Both the position numbers and the translations under genes were made by a program. Below, piece after piece: positions 7,674 to 15,403 of a stretch of DNA of 45,311 nucleotides (the stretch's first letter is position 1; each line of letters begins with the position of its first letter). Below the pieces are notes generated by a model that was given only the letters and a program-made list of their open reading frames with translations, ran no database searches and was not told the DNA's origin. Source of the DNA: Actinomycetota bacterium (GTDB taxonomy: Bacteria; Actinomycetota; Acidimicrobiia; IMCC26256; PALSA-610); assembly GCA_005772765.1 (NCBI GenBank), contig SXIR01000166.1:1-45311 (forward strand). The letters are read 5' to 3'.

Positions 7674-9407
7674 TCACTCCTCGACGAACGTACGGGTCGG
7701 GTCGGCCGTCGCGTCGAGCGCATCGCGGATGAGCTTGCCCATTGCGTTGCGCGGGAGCGGCTCGCGTCGACGCACCCACTCCGTCGGCACCTTGTAATAC
7801 GCGATCCCTGCCGCGCAGAAGTCGCGGAGGTCATCGTCGGACGGTTCCGGCACGCCAGCACGAAACACCAGAACCGCGCGTACGGCCTGGCCGAACTCGG
7901 GATCGGGCACGCCCACCACGGCGACCTCGTCGACGGCGGGATGTTCGACGAGCCGCGCTTCGATCTCGGCCGGGTAGACGTTCTCGCCACCGCGCAGGAT
8001 CAAGTCCTTGCGTCGGGTCGCAAGGTACAGCCGACCCTGATCCATCCACCCGAGATCGCCAGTCCGCAGCCAACCGCCGGGGTGGATCGTCTCGGCCGTG
8101 GCCTCGGGCATCCGCCAGTACCCCTGCATCACCATTGGCGAACGGATCCAGACCTCCCCTTCGGTGCCGTCGGGCAACGCCTCGCCGAACGGAGCGTCCG
8201 GGTCGCGGATCTCGAGCGACACCGTCGGCAGCGGTCGACCACAACTCGTTGGAAAGGCCAAGAGCTCCTCACCGAAGTTGGTCGTTGCAAGCGCCGTGCA
8301 TTCGGTGAGGCCGTAGCCGAAACCCATTGAGCGGGCGGCGTTCGGAAAGACGGAGCGCGCGAGCTCTTGGGTCGCGGGCGGAACGGCCGAACCGCCGCCG
8401 CCGACCGTGCGCACCGCTGCGAAGTCGAACTTGCCGGCAGCAACGTCGGGATGATGCACGAATCGGTGCAACACCGTCTCGGTGACCGACCACCCCGTGC
8501 ACTGCTCGCGTTCGATGACCGGCGCGACCGCGCCCGCATCGAAGCGGCCGAGCCACCAAACGCTCCGCAAACCCGTGGCCATGAACATCACCGCACCCGT
8601 GTGCAGACCCGAGACGTGAAACAGCGGGCTGGTCATGAACTGGCACGGTTCGCTCGGCGCGCCATCAGGTGACGGAGGACCGCTGAACGCAGCCCGAGCG
8701 CCTTGGAAGAACAACATCGACAGCAACGAACCGACGTTGCCGTGCGTGTGCACTGCGCCCTTGGGCCGACCCGTCGTCCCGCTCGTGAACAAGATGATCG
8801 CAGGATCGTCGGCGTCGATCGGCGTCTGGGGCAGATCGGCACCGGCCCGGGCGGTCGTCAGCTTGGGGAACTCGTCCTCCATGACGATGACCGGAACGTC
8901 GAGCCCGCCGGGAACCCGCGCGATGCGCTTGCGATCGGCAATCAACACCTTCGGTTCGACGTAGCCGACGCCGTATTCGATTTCGGGCCCGGTCCACCAT
9001 CCGTTCAAGGCGCACGCAATTGCCCCGAGGCTGACCGACGCCCAGAATGCCACGATCCAGTCGATGCCGTTGGCGCCCAAGATGGCAACCCGATCGCCCT
9101 TCCCGACTCCGTACTCGTCGGCGAGGACGGCGGCCAGGCTCGCCACCATGTCGCGATGGGTTGCGAAATCGACGCGCCGTTCGGTGCTTCCGTCGGTCTC
9201 GCAGAGGTATTCCTTGGTGCCGAAGTTCGCCGAGTTCGCGACCAGGTCACGCAGGTTGGTCGTTCGATTCGCGAACGTCTTGATCGGCTGCCCGTCGATC
9301 TCGATGTCGATCAGGCCAAAGTGGCTGTCGGGCGCGAGCAACTGCTGCTCGATCTCGCGCACCTTCTCGGGAACGGTCGGGTTGTCGGCGCTCGTCACGA
9401 GCGCCAC
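7674..9407 (-). CDS. class I adenylate-forming acyl-CoA ligase
   Basis: The 577-residue protein has all core motifs: phosphate loop ILFTSGTTGRPKGAVHTHGN, GFGYGLTEC before the substrate pocket, GWLRTGDLG (ATP ribose Asp), the hinge RRKDLILRGGENVYPAEIE and the C-terminal catalytic Lys in PLPRNAMGKL. It activates a carboxylic acid to acyl-AMP and then to the CoA thioester. An N-terminal extension of about 60 residues precedes the first conserved block. The chain-length or ring preference cannot be read. The start used is GTG; a second in-frame GTG lies three codons later. It follows the CX5R phosphatase by five bases and precedes the isochorismatase-like gene by one, so cotranscription is near certain. 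Confidence 0.92.
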   Translation of the reverse strand: MALVTSADNPTVPEKVREIEQQLLAPDSHFGLIDIEIDGQPIKTFANRTTNLRDLVANSANFGTKEYLCETDGSTERRVDFATHRDMVASLAAVLADEYGVGKGDRVAILGANGIDWIVAFWASVSLGAIACALNGWWTGPEIEYGVGYVEPKVLIADRKRIARVPGGLDVPVIVMEDEFPKLTTARAGADLPQTPIDADDPAIILFTSGTTGRPKGAVHTHGNVGSLLSMLFFQGARAAFSGPPSPDGAPSEPCQFMTSPLFHVSGLHTGAVMFMATGLRSVWWLGRFDAGAVAPVIEREQCTGWSVTETVLHRFVHHPDVAAGKFDFAAVRTVGGGGSAVPPATQELARSVFPNAARSMGFGYGLTECTALATTNFGEELLAFPTSCGRPLPTVSLEIRDPDAPFGEALPDGTEGEVWIRSPMVMQGYWRMPEATAETIHPGGWLRTGDLGWMDQGRLYLATRRKDLILRGGENVYPAEIEARLVEHPAVDEVAVVGVPDPEFGQAVRAVLVFRAGVPEPSDDDLRDFCAAGIAYYKVPTEWVRRREPLPRNAMGKLIRDALDATADPTRTFVEE

Positions 9408-9412
9408 GATAC

Positions 9413-10411
9413 TCAGGGGAGCAGTAGCCGTGACCGGGCCGCGTCGCGTTCGGCGTCGCCGATGCCGAGCCCTGCACGAACGAAGCCGTCGATCGAGCCG
9501 TACCGGGCCCGGGCGGCGTCGACTGCGGCATCGAGGTATTCGGCCCGCACCACGAGCATCTCCTCGAGCTTGGTCGTGTCGATTCCGCGGGATGCGACCT
9601 CGGCCAGCGTGCGTTCATGGTGGTCGTGCATGATCGAGTTCGTCCGGAGGTAGTCGGCGGTGACGGTGTCTCCGTCGACTCCAAGGGTCCACAGCGCGCA
9701 CGCCACCGCGAATCCGGTGCGATCCTTCCCTGCCGTGCAGTGCACCACCACAGCGTGGTTCACGGGGTCGAGCATCGTTCGGACGACTTCGCCGAAACGC
9801 GGTGCCTGGTCCTCGACGAAGTGGCGGTTCCCGCTGATCAACATCTCGGCACCGAGCCCGTCGGTGTCACCGCGCGCGATCCGGTCGGCAATCGTCTGCG
9901 GGTGAGCCGAGACATCGGTGACCGGCCGAACCAACTCGTCCACGCCGTCGGGAAACGCGTTCACCCGAGCGGCGCGCTCGTCACTGGATCGCAGATCGAT
10001 CGCAACCTGCAATCCGATCGCGCGCAGGTGTGATCGGTCGATGTCGTCGAGTTGATCGAAGACACCGCTGCGAAAGAGCCGTCCGGGCGCAATCGAGCGC
10101 CCGTCGACGGTGACGAGACCCCCGAGGTCACGGAAGTTCGGGGCGTGGCGTAGGCCGACACTTGCATCGATCGTCGGCGCGAGGTCGACGTGTTCACCCA
10201 TCGAGCGCAGGACGAGCCACCAACTCGCGAGTCCGTGCTCACAGATGCCGACCGGCGCAACCCAACACTCGTCGGGACACTGACACGCTCGGTCGTGCGC
10301 CCACTCCTCGATCGCGTCGCGGCTCGGTTCACCCCAGCCACTGTTCGCTTCGAAAAACCGGTGCGTTGCCCGAATCGCACGTTCGACCGCGCTGGCCGCC
10401 GGATTGGTCAT
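9413..10411 (-). CDS. CX5R protein tyrosine/lipid phosphatase with Cys-rich N-terminal module
   Basis: The 332-residue protein carries the P-loop VHCTAGKDRTGFA with nucleophile C225 and R231, preceded by NFRDLGG (about 92-98), RLFRSG and a general-acid-bearing region. This is the arrangement of PtpB/IphP-type phosphatases acting on phosphotyrosine or phosphoinositides. The first 75 residues are extra and contain a compact Cys cluster (C43, C45, C49, C57) followed by HGLASWWLVL, which may bind a metal; I do not know this module. No signal peptide, so it is probably cytosolic. The ATG overlaps the stop of the LMW phosphatase gene (ATGA). Confidence 0.85.
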   Translation of the reverse strand: MTNPAASAVERAIRATHRFFEANSGWGEPSRDAIEEWAHDRACQCPDECWVAPVGICEHGLASWWLVLRSMGEHVDLAPTIDASVGLRHAPNFRDLGGLVTVDGRSIAPGRLFRSGVFDQLDDIDRSHLRAIGLQVAIDLRSSDERAARVNAFPDGVDELVRPVTDVSAHPQTIADRIARGDTDGLGAEMLISGNRHFVEDQAPRFGEVVRTMLDPVNHAVVVHCTAGKDRTGFAVACALWTLGVDGDTVTADYLRTNSIMHDHHERTLAEVASRGIDTTKLEEMLVVRAEYLDAAVDAARARYGSIDGFVRAGLGIGDAERDAARSRLLLP

Positions 10412-10962
10412 GCGCGCAGCCGAGGCGCCAGCGCGTGGATGTTCTCGGCGATCTCCGCGGCCGTCTCGACGAACACATCGACATCACCGCCCGCGGGATC
10501 GATCACGTCTTCCCACGCTTCGAGGGTCACGTCGGCAAGTCCGAGGTCGGCGACCCGTTCCGCGAACGGGCGATCGTCGTCGGCGAGGTCGCGCGCGAGA
10601 CGCTTCAACGTCGCGGTCCGGGCTGCCGCTCGGGGGTGCACCCGCCGCATCCACTGGACGTGATCGCGAGCCGCCGCGATGATGAGGTCGGCCTCGTCGA
10701 GTTCTTCGTTGGTGGCCTGACGGCTGCGGTGCGGCGGCGGCTCGAGCCCGAGGCTTCGGATTGCGTCACGGGTGCGCCACGAGATCGGCATGCCCTCGAT
10801 GACATGAGTGCCACTGGTGGTGAGGTCGAGGCCCGGCACGTGCTCGGCCAACAGCACCCCCGCCATCACCGAGCGAGCCGCATTGCCGGTGCAGAGCGAC
10901 ACGACCCGCAACGTCGCAGACGGCTCGGCGTTGGAGCGCCCAGGTTCGTTGTTCGAGGTCAC
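10408..10962 (-). CDS. low-molecular-weight phosphotyrosine phosphatase family protein
   Basis: The 184-residue product has the N-terminal P-loop VSLCTGNAARSVMA (C24-x5-R30-S) of the LMW-PTP/arsenate reductase fold, and a late DPAGGDVD segment at about residue 155 that can supply the general acid Asp. The first 17 residues are a flexible extension. It may dephosphorylate proteins or small molecules; an arsenate role is less likely without other ars genes. It is the first gene of the operon with the second phosphatase and the ligase. GTG start at 10962; a TAGCCT hexamer (minus strand, 10977-10972) lies nine bases upstream and shares its TA with the -10 candidate of the divergent pyrophosphatase gene. 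Confidence 0.82.
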   Translation of the reverse strand: MTSNNEPGRSNAEPSATLRVVSLCTGNAARSVMAGVLLAEHVPGLDLTTSGTHVIEGMPISWRTRDAIRSLGLEPPPHRSRQATNEELDEADLIIAAARDHVQWMRRVHPRAAARTATLKRLARDLADDDRPFAERVADLGLADVTLEAWEDVIDPAGGDVDVFVETAAEIAENIHALAPRLRA

Positions 10963-10971
10963 GAGCCGGGC

Positions 10972-10981
10972 AGGCTACGAC
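10972..10981. promoter_or_regulatory. overlapping divergent -10 boxes, LMW-PTP / pyrophosphatase
   Basis: The core AGGCTACGAC gives TAGCCT on the minus strand and TACGAC on the plus strand, sharing the TA at 10976-10977. The start codons lie nine bases away on the minus side (10962) and eight on the plus side (10990). The plus box ends in C instead of T, so it is the weakest of the four shared-TA pairs in the window. Confidence 0.4.
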
Positions 10982-10989
10982 GCGCGAAC

Positions 10990-11493
10990 ATGGCCGCCAT
11001 GACCGACAGTCCGTCCCAGCTCCACCACATGATCGTCGAGATCCCCCGCGGTTCGCGCAACAAGTACGAGATGGACCACGACACCGGCGAGATCTGGCTC
11101 GACCGCATGCTCTTCACCGCAACTCGATACCCGACCGACTACGGGTTCTTCCCGCACACCCTCGGCGACGACGGCGATCCGCTCGACGCGCTGGTGTTGC
11201 TCGACGAACCCACGTTTCCGGGCTGCCACATCTGGGTTCGGCCGGTCGCGGTCTTCTGGATGACCGACGAGAAGGGGGCCGACGCGAAAGTGCTGTGTGT
11301 GCCGGCGAGCGATCCGCGTTGGGAGCAGTACCAAGACATGCACGACCTCCCCGAGCATCTCCTCGACGAAATCGGGAACTTCTTCGACGTCTACAAGCTG
11401 CTCGAACCGGGCAAGGGCTCCGAAACCCGAGGGTGGGAGGGTGCAGCGGCTGCGCAGGCCGCGATCGCGCAGGCCAAGGCCGCACACGGCTGA
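10990..11493 (+). CDS. ppa: inorganic pyrophosphatase (family I)
   Basis: The 167-residue protein contains VEIPRGSRNKYE, PTDYGFFPHTLGDDGDPLDALVL (metal-binding Asp cluster DDGDPLD at about residues 60-66) and a later GADAKVLCV, the core of soluble family I pyrophosphatases. It hydrolyses PPi in the cytosol with Mg2+ and pulls biosynthetic reactions forward. Length is usual for bacteria. The C-terminal 25 residues are Ala/Gln/Lys-rich. The ATG at 10990 is chosen because a candidate -10 lies eight bases upstream; ATG 10999 (MTDSPSQ) is equally possible since no ribosome site is seen. Transcribed away from the LMW phosphatase. Confidence 0.95.
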   Translation: MAAMTDSPSQLHHMIVEIPRGSRNKYEMDHDTGEIWLDRMLFTATRYPTDYGFFPHTLGDDGDPLDALVLLDEPTFPGCHIWVRPVAVFWMTDEKGADAKVLCVPASDPRWEQYQDMHDLPEHLLDEIGNFFDVYKLLEPGKGSETRGWEGAAAAQAAIAQAKAAHG

Positions 11494-11548
11494 CGCCTGC
11501 GGCCGCCCGACGCGCGCCCGAGGCACACCACGGGGGCGACGTAGCGGA

Positions 11549-11590
11549 ATCGGACGGAAAGTTCAGGCGATCGGACGGAAAGTTCGGGCG
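11549..11590. repeat. two-copy 21-base tandem repeat before gpmA
   Basis: Units 11549-11569 and 11570-11590 are identical except for one base (A versus G in the block GTTC-A/G-GGCG). Each contains CGGACGGAAAGTTC. The array ends 29 bases before the gpmA start, so it lies where a promoter or operator would be expected and may be a tandem binding site. Confidence 0.8.
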
Positions 11591-11619
11591 GGCGAGCGCC
11601 GTTTCGGCAGACTGGCGTG

Positions 11620-12384
11620 ATGGCGACACTCATCATCTTGCGGCACGGTCAGTCCGAGTGGAATCTGGCGAACCTGTTCACCGGCTGGGTCGACGTCGAT
11701 CTGACTGAACAGGGTCGTGCGGAGGCGACGCGGGGCGGGGCCGAACTCGCGGCGGCGGGAATTGCGCCGACCGTCGTCCACACGTCGCTCCAGGTACGCG
11801 CCATCCGAACCGCCGAACTCGCGCTCGACGCGATGGGACGTAAGTGGATCCCGGTCCGCCGCAGCTGGCGCCTCAACGAACGCCACTACGGAGCGTTGCA
11901 GGGCAAGAACAAAGCCCAAACTGCTGCCGAGTTCGGCGAGGACCAGCTGAAGGTGTGGCGACGCAGTTTCGACGTGCCCCCGCCGCCGATGGCGACCGAC
12001 GACGAGCAATCGGGAATCGATGCGCGCTACAACATGCTCCCCCGCGACGTGCTGCCGACATCGGAGTGCTTGCAGGACGTCATCGAACGCATGTTGCCGT
12101 ACTGGTACGACGGGATCGTGCCCGACCTCCGCGCCGGGCACACGGTGCTGGTCGCCGCGCACGGCAACTCGCTGCGTGGGCTCATCAAGCACCTCGACGG
12201 GCTGAGCGATGCGGACGTCATCGATCTGAACCTGCCGACGGGCGAACCATTGATCTACGAACTCGACGACGATCTCTCCCCGGCGGGCGCAATCGGCCCT
12301 GGCGGCGTGAAAGGCCGCTACCTCGATTCCGCTCGAGCGACCGCGGCTGCGGCTGCGGTCGCCGCCCAAGGGTCGAAGGGCTGA
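11620..12384 (+). CDS. gpmA: 2,3-bisphosphoglycerate-dependent phosphoglycerate mutase
   Basis: The 254-residue protein starts [15 protein letters not shown] with the phospho-accepting His9 of the RHG motif, then [29 protein letters not shown] (the dPGM signature with the acid Glu) and [17 protein letters not shown] with the second active-site His. It interconverts 3- and 2-phosphoglycerate in glycolysis and gluconeogenesis. A GTG lies directly before the ATG; I use the ATG because it places the RHG motif at the usual spot. The C-terminus has an Ala-rich tail. Its stop codon abuts the stop of the convergent GNAT gene with no base between. A 21-base tandem repeat lies upstream. Confidence 0.95.
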   Translation: MATLIILRHGQSEWNLANLFTGWVDVDLTEQGRAEATRGGAELAAAGIAPTVVHTSLQVRAIRTAELALDAMGRKWIPVRRSWRLNERHYGALQGKNKAQTAAEFGEDQLKVWRRSFDVPPPPMATDDEQSGIDARYNMLPRDVLPTSECLQDVIERMLPYWYDGIVPDLRAGHTVLVAAHGNSLRGLIKHLDGLSDADVIDLNLPTGEPLIYELDDDLSPAGAIGPGGVKGRYLDSARATAAAAAVAAQGSKG

Positions 12385-12936
12385 TCAGCGCCGCAACACG
12401 AATCGTTCGTGATCGACCGGCATCGGGTCGTCGTCGACCTCAGTCGCGAGCACCGTGCCCGTGTGCACGAATCCGACCCGTTCGATGACGGCGCGTGATG
12501 CCGCGTTCCCGACTTTCACCTGGATGTTCACCTCGGGGCGACCGAGATCGTCGAGAAGCCAGTCGGTCACGAGCGTCAGCGCGCGGGTCATCGATCCTCG
12601 CCCCCTCGCTTCGGGCATCAGCCAATAGCCCGGTTCATCGGGGAGAAATCCCGACCGGGCGCGCCACGGGGCACCAATTCGATGCGCGCCGATGCAACCG
12701 CGCAACCGAGCATCGTCGGGAGATGTCATGGCCCACACGGCGTCGGACCGGGCGCCGTGCCAGGTCTCCACGAGCGAGAAGAACTGTTGGAGATGCGTTC
12801 GCTCGTAGGGAAACGGCACCCGGGTCCAACGGGCAATATCTGGGGTCGTCGACAGCACCGAGTAGATCGATTCCCGATCCCCGGGATCGATTGGACGCAA
12901 GACAACCTGATCGTCTTCCAGCGTCGGTGGCCACAT
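12385..12936 (-). CDS. GNAT family N-acetyltransferase (RimJ/RimL-like)
   Basis: The 183-residue protein begins with VVLRPIDPGDRESIYSVLS, the usual first strand of RimJ/RimL-type acetyltransferases, then a middle GYWLMPEARGRGSMTRAL, which supplies the acetyl-CoA pyrophosphate loop (R-G-R-G), and VKVGNAASRAVIERVGFVHTG, the N-x-x-S-x-x-V-x-x-x-x-G-F block. It should transfer acetyl from acetyl-CoA to an amine of a protein or small molecule; the target is unknown. The frame stays open upstream into the divergent membrane protein gene, so the start is taken at ATG 12936, just before the first conserved strand. A weak CATAGT hexamer lies six bases upstream. Confidence 0.85.
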   Translation of the reverse strand: MWPPTLEDDQVVLRPIDPGDRESIYSVLSTTPDIARWTRVPFPYERTHLQQFFSLVETWHGARSDAVWAMTSPDDARLRGCIGAHRIGAPWRARSGFLPDEPGYWLMPEARGRGSMTRALTLVTDWLLDDLGRPEVNIQVKVGNAASRAVIERVGFVHTGTVLATEVDDDPMPVDHERFVLRR

Positions 12937-12984
12937 CGACCCACTATGGCACCCGACATACGACGGCGCGTGCGATATTGGTGG

Positions 12985-13926
12985 ATGACCCCGATGGCGT
13001 TGCCCGCTCGTTTCATGTTGGGCATCGGCGCGATCGCCGCATCGATCGGGTTCTGGGCGTTCTGCGCGCAGCGCACGATTCTCGACCCGACCGCAACGCG
13101 CGACCTTGCGACGTCGCTCATCGACACAGCCGCGGTCACTGAATCCCTGTCGAGTCAACTGTCCGAACAGATCGCCGGATCGCTCCCTCCCGACGTTGCC
13201 GAACAGATCCCCGCCGCCGAGATCGAAGCAGTCGCGGCCGCCGTGGTGTCCGATCCGCGCGTGGCCGATGCGTTCGCGACAACGATCGCTTCCATCCACG
13301 AACAGTTGCTCGACGGCGAGCGCCAGGGCAAGGTCGGGATCGATTCGGCTGCGATCAACACGGCGCTGGTCGACGTGGCGACCGGGCTGAGCCCACAACT
13401 CGCAACGAGACTCGCGGACGTCGAACCGTTCGAGTTGCGCATCGACGCCGCACGCATCCCCGATCTCGAACCGGTCGATCGCGGCGTCGACACCGCGTTG
13501 GTGATTGCGTCACTCATTGCGATCGCGGGTTTCGGACTCGGCGTGTCGATCCATCCCGAGCCCTGGGCCGCCGTCGCGATCGTCGGTCGGCGACTCGCTG
13601 CGATTGCCGTGTTCCCGGTTGTGCTCTACCTCATCGTTCCCGCCGGGCTTCGGGCCATCGGTTCCACCACGAGCACGACGCTCGCTCCCTTCGCCAATGC
13701 GTACGGCAAGCGGATCCTGCCGACCGCGATCGTGTTGCTCGTCGGCGGCATCGCGTTGTGGATCGGCGGCTTCGTCGCCCGCCGAGCGAGACGCCATCCG
13801 TCGTCGGGCCGCAGTGCGCCGCGCGGCAACTCCTCGGCGCGCGATCGGGCGCGCGGATCCGATCGGACACGCACGTACCCGGCTACCTCGCCGGCGACTC
13901 CGGGCCGTACCGACCTGCGGCTCTGA
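12985..13926 (+). CDS. membrane protein of unknown function with large external domain
   Basis: This encodes about 313 residues. A first membrane helix (FMLGIGAIAASIGFWAFCA) is followed by a hydrophilic domain of roughly 145 residues rich in Ala, Asp and Glu, then three hydrophobic segments (ALVIASLIAIAGFGLGV, LAAIAVFPVVLYLIVPA, ILPTAIVLLVGGIALWIGG) and a basic tail. The topology suggests the acidic domain lies outside the cell and the Arg-rich tail inside. I do not recognise a named family. The start is uncertain: ATG 12985 has an extended -10-like TGCGATATT five bases ahead, while an ATG at 12946 would add 13 residues but leave only nine bases to the divergent gene. Confidence 0.7.
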   Translation: MTPMALPARFMLGIGAIAASIGFWAFCAQRTILDPTATRDLATSLIDTAAVTESLSSQLSEQIAGSLPPDVAEQIPAAEIEAVAAAVVSDPRVADAFATTIASIHEQLLDGERQGKVGIDSAAINTALVDVATGLSPQLATRLADVEPFELRIDAARIPDLEPVDRGVDTALVIASLIAIAGFGLGVSIHPEPWAAVAIVGRRLAAIAVFPVVLYLIVPAGLRAIGSTTSTTLAPFANAYGKRILPTAIVLLVGGIALWIGGFVARRARRHPSSGRSAPRGNSSARDRARGSDRTRTYPATSPATPGRTDLRL

Positions 13927-13975
13927 CGCAGGCGGACGCCAAGCCGGGCGGAATCGTCGACACCACCGATCCACG

Positions 13976-14004
13976 AAACCGCCGAACCACAAAACCGCCG
14001 AACC
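13976..14004. repeat. short direct repeat between convergent genes
   Basis: AAACCGCCGAACC occurs at 13976-13988 and again at 13992-14004, three bases apart. It lies between the stops of the membrane protein gene and the SDR gene. No terminator with a T run is visible there; the repeat may be incidental. Confidence 0.6.
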
Positions 14005-14022
14005 GCTGGCCCCACCGGCCGA

Positions 14023-14805
14023 TCAGAAGATCGTGTAGCCCCCGTCGACGACGATCGCGTCACCGGTGTGGAACGTGTAACTGGGATCGGCGAGGAACAC
14101 CGCAGCGGGACCCATGTCGGAACCGTCGGCCCATCGCCGTACCGGCGTGCGTTTCGTTGTGTTGTCCATGATCTTGGAGCCCTCGGTCCAGATCCCGGCG
14201 TTCATATCGGTGCGAGTCCAACCCGGCAACAGTGAGTTGCAGCGGATCGCCGATCGAGCGAGTTCGACCGCAAGTCCGCGCATGATCGACAAGAGCGCAG
14301 CCTTCGCGCCCGCGTAGTGCTGCATGCCGGGCGCGCCGTCATAGGCGCTGACGGATGAGATCGCGACGAGCGAGCCGCCCTCACCGCGCTCGACCATGTG
14401 GCGCGCGGCTTCTCGCAACGACAAGAACGCGCCATCGAGGTTCACCCGCAACACGCGGTGCCACTCGTCGAGCGACATGCGCGTGAACGGCGCGTATCCA
14501 CCCACGCCCGCATTGGCGAACAAGGTGTCCACCTTGCCCATTTCGTCGACCGCAGTTGCGAACGCCTCGACAACGGCGCGCTCGTCGCCGACGTCGCATT
14601 GCTGTGCGAGCACGCGACATCCGCCCTCGCGCTCTTGTGTGGCCGCACGCAGGCGTGTGGCCGCACGGTCGTTCTTCTCGGCGTTCGTTCCCCAGATGAC
14701 GATGTCGGCACCGGCGGCCGCGCACGCCTCGGCGATTCCGAGTCCGATGCCGCTGTTGCCACCGGTGACGAGCACGACTCGCCCGGTGAGATCGAAGGTC
14801 GTCAT
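14023..14805 (-). CDS. short-chain dehydrogenase/reductase (classical SDR)
   Basis: The 260-residue protein has the NAD(P)-binding VVLVTGGNSGIGLGIAEACA (TGxxxGIG), the NAG motif in LFANAGVGGY, the catalytic Ser in LVAISSVSAYDGAPG, and the Tyr/Lys pair in QHYAGAKAALLSI (YxxxK). The end VFLADPSYTFHTGDAIVVDGGYTIF is the usual SDR tail. It probably oxidises an alcohol or reduces a carbonyl; the substrate is unknown. The segment from G-T-N-A-E-K-N after the second strand leaves the cofactor choice open. TACCGT on the minus strand (14817-14812) ends six bases before the ATG, so the message is probably leaderless; GGGAG also lies directly before the ATG. It is not tightly linked to its neighbours. 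Confidence 0.92.
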   Translation of the reverse strand: MTTFDLTGRVVLVTGGNSGIGLGIAEACAAAGADIVIWGTNAEKNDRAATRLRAATQEREGGCRVLAQQCDVGDERAVVEAFATAVDEMGKVDTLFANAGVGGYAPFTRMSLDEWHRVLRVNLDGAFLSLREAARHMVERGEGGSLVAISSVSAYDGAPGMQHYAGAKAALLSIMRGLAVELARSAIRCNSLLPGWTRTDMNAGIWTEGSKIMDNTTKRTPVRRWADGSDMGPAAVFLADPSYTFHTGDAIVVDGGYTIF

Positions 14806-14860
14806 CTCCCGACGGTACCAACGAGCGGCCCGCGCGCCGGCAGTCCGCCGCGCCGCCAGG

Positions 14861-15403
14861 TCAGCACGACGCGGGATCGACCACCGGCAACGTGGCCTCG
14901 ACTCGAAACAGACGGATCGCGTCGTCGATCCCTTTGACGAAGACCGGTCCGATCTCGGCAAGCTGCAGTCCCGCGTCGGGCCCCGCCGCCGCGATCGCCG
15001 CCGCGGTGGCGAGGATTTCACCCGGAATGGCTTGGTCGGCCACACGCGACGCGAGATTGACGTCGTGCCCGAACAGGTCGCCACCGCGTTCGATCGGCGA
15101 ACCGAAATGCACCCCGGTCCGTACCCACAGTGGCAGCTCGGCCGAGGCGCACGCGGCAAACCGTCGTTGTTGCTCAGCGGCGCCGTGCAGCGCAGCGCAC
15201 GCGTCAGGAACGAAGGTCAGCACGCCATCGCCCAACATCTTGACGATTCGACCGCCGGATGGCAGCGCCGTGCGCACGATCGACTCGAACTCATCGAGGA
15301 GCGCGAGGGCTGCGACGTCGCCCGCTTCCAACGTGAACCGGGTGAAGCCTGCGATGTCACTGAACGTGATAGCTCCCGAAGGCGAGAGCGCCGACGTCGT
15401 CAC
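14861..15403 (-). CDS. class III adenylate/guanylate cyclase
   Basis: The 180-residue protein is a compact cyclase homology domain without extra modules. Metal-binding Asp occur in AITFSDIAGFTRFT and in IVKMLGDGVLTFV; the Lys before LGD and the Asp in FGHDVNLASRV fit the Lys/Asp pair that selects adenine, and the Asn and Arg of DVNLASR fit the transition-state residues. It is therefore probably an active adenylate cyclase that dimerises. GTG start at 15403 overlaps the stop of the DUF4097 gene (GTGA), so translation of the two is coupled. No membrane segment, so it is cytosolic. A CRP-like site stands ahead of the operon. Confidence 0.85.
   Translation of the reverse strand: MTTSALSPSGAITFSDIAGFTRFTLEAGDVAALALLDEFESIVRTALPSGGRIVKMLGDGVLTFVPDACAALHGAAEQQRRFAACASAELPLWVRTGVHFGSPIERGGDLFGHDVNLASRVADQAIPGEILATAAAIAAAGPDAGLQLAEIGPVFVKGIDDAIRLFRVEATLPVVDPASC

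Noticed and set aside
11494-11619. Small non-coding RNA between ppa and gpmA
   Set aside because: Apart from the two-copy tandem repeat there is no promoter-plus-hairpin structure with a T tract to support an RNA gene.
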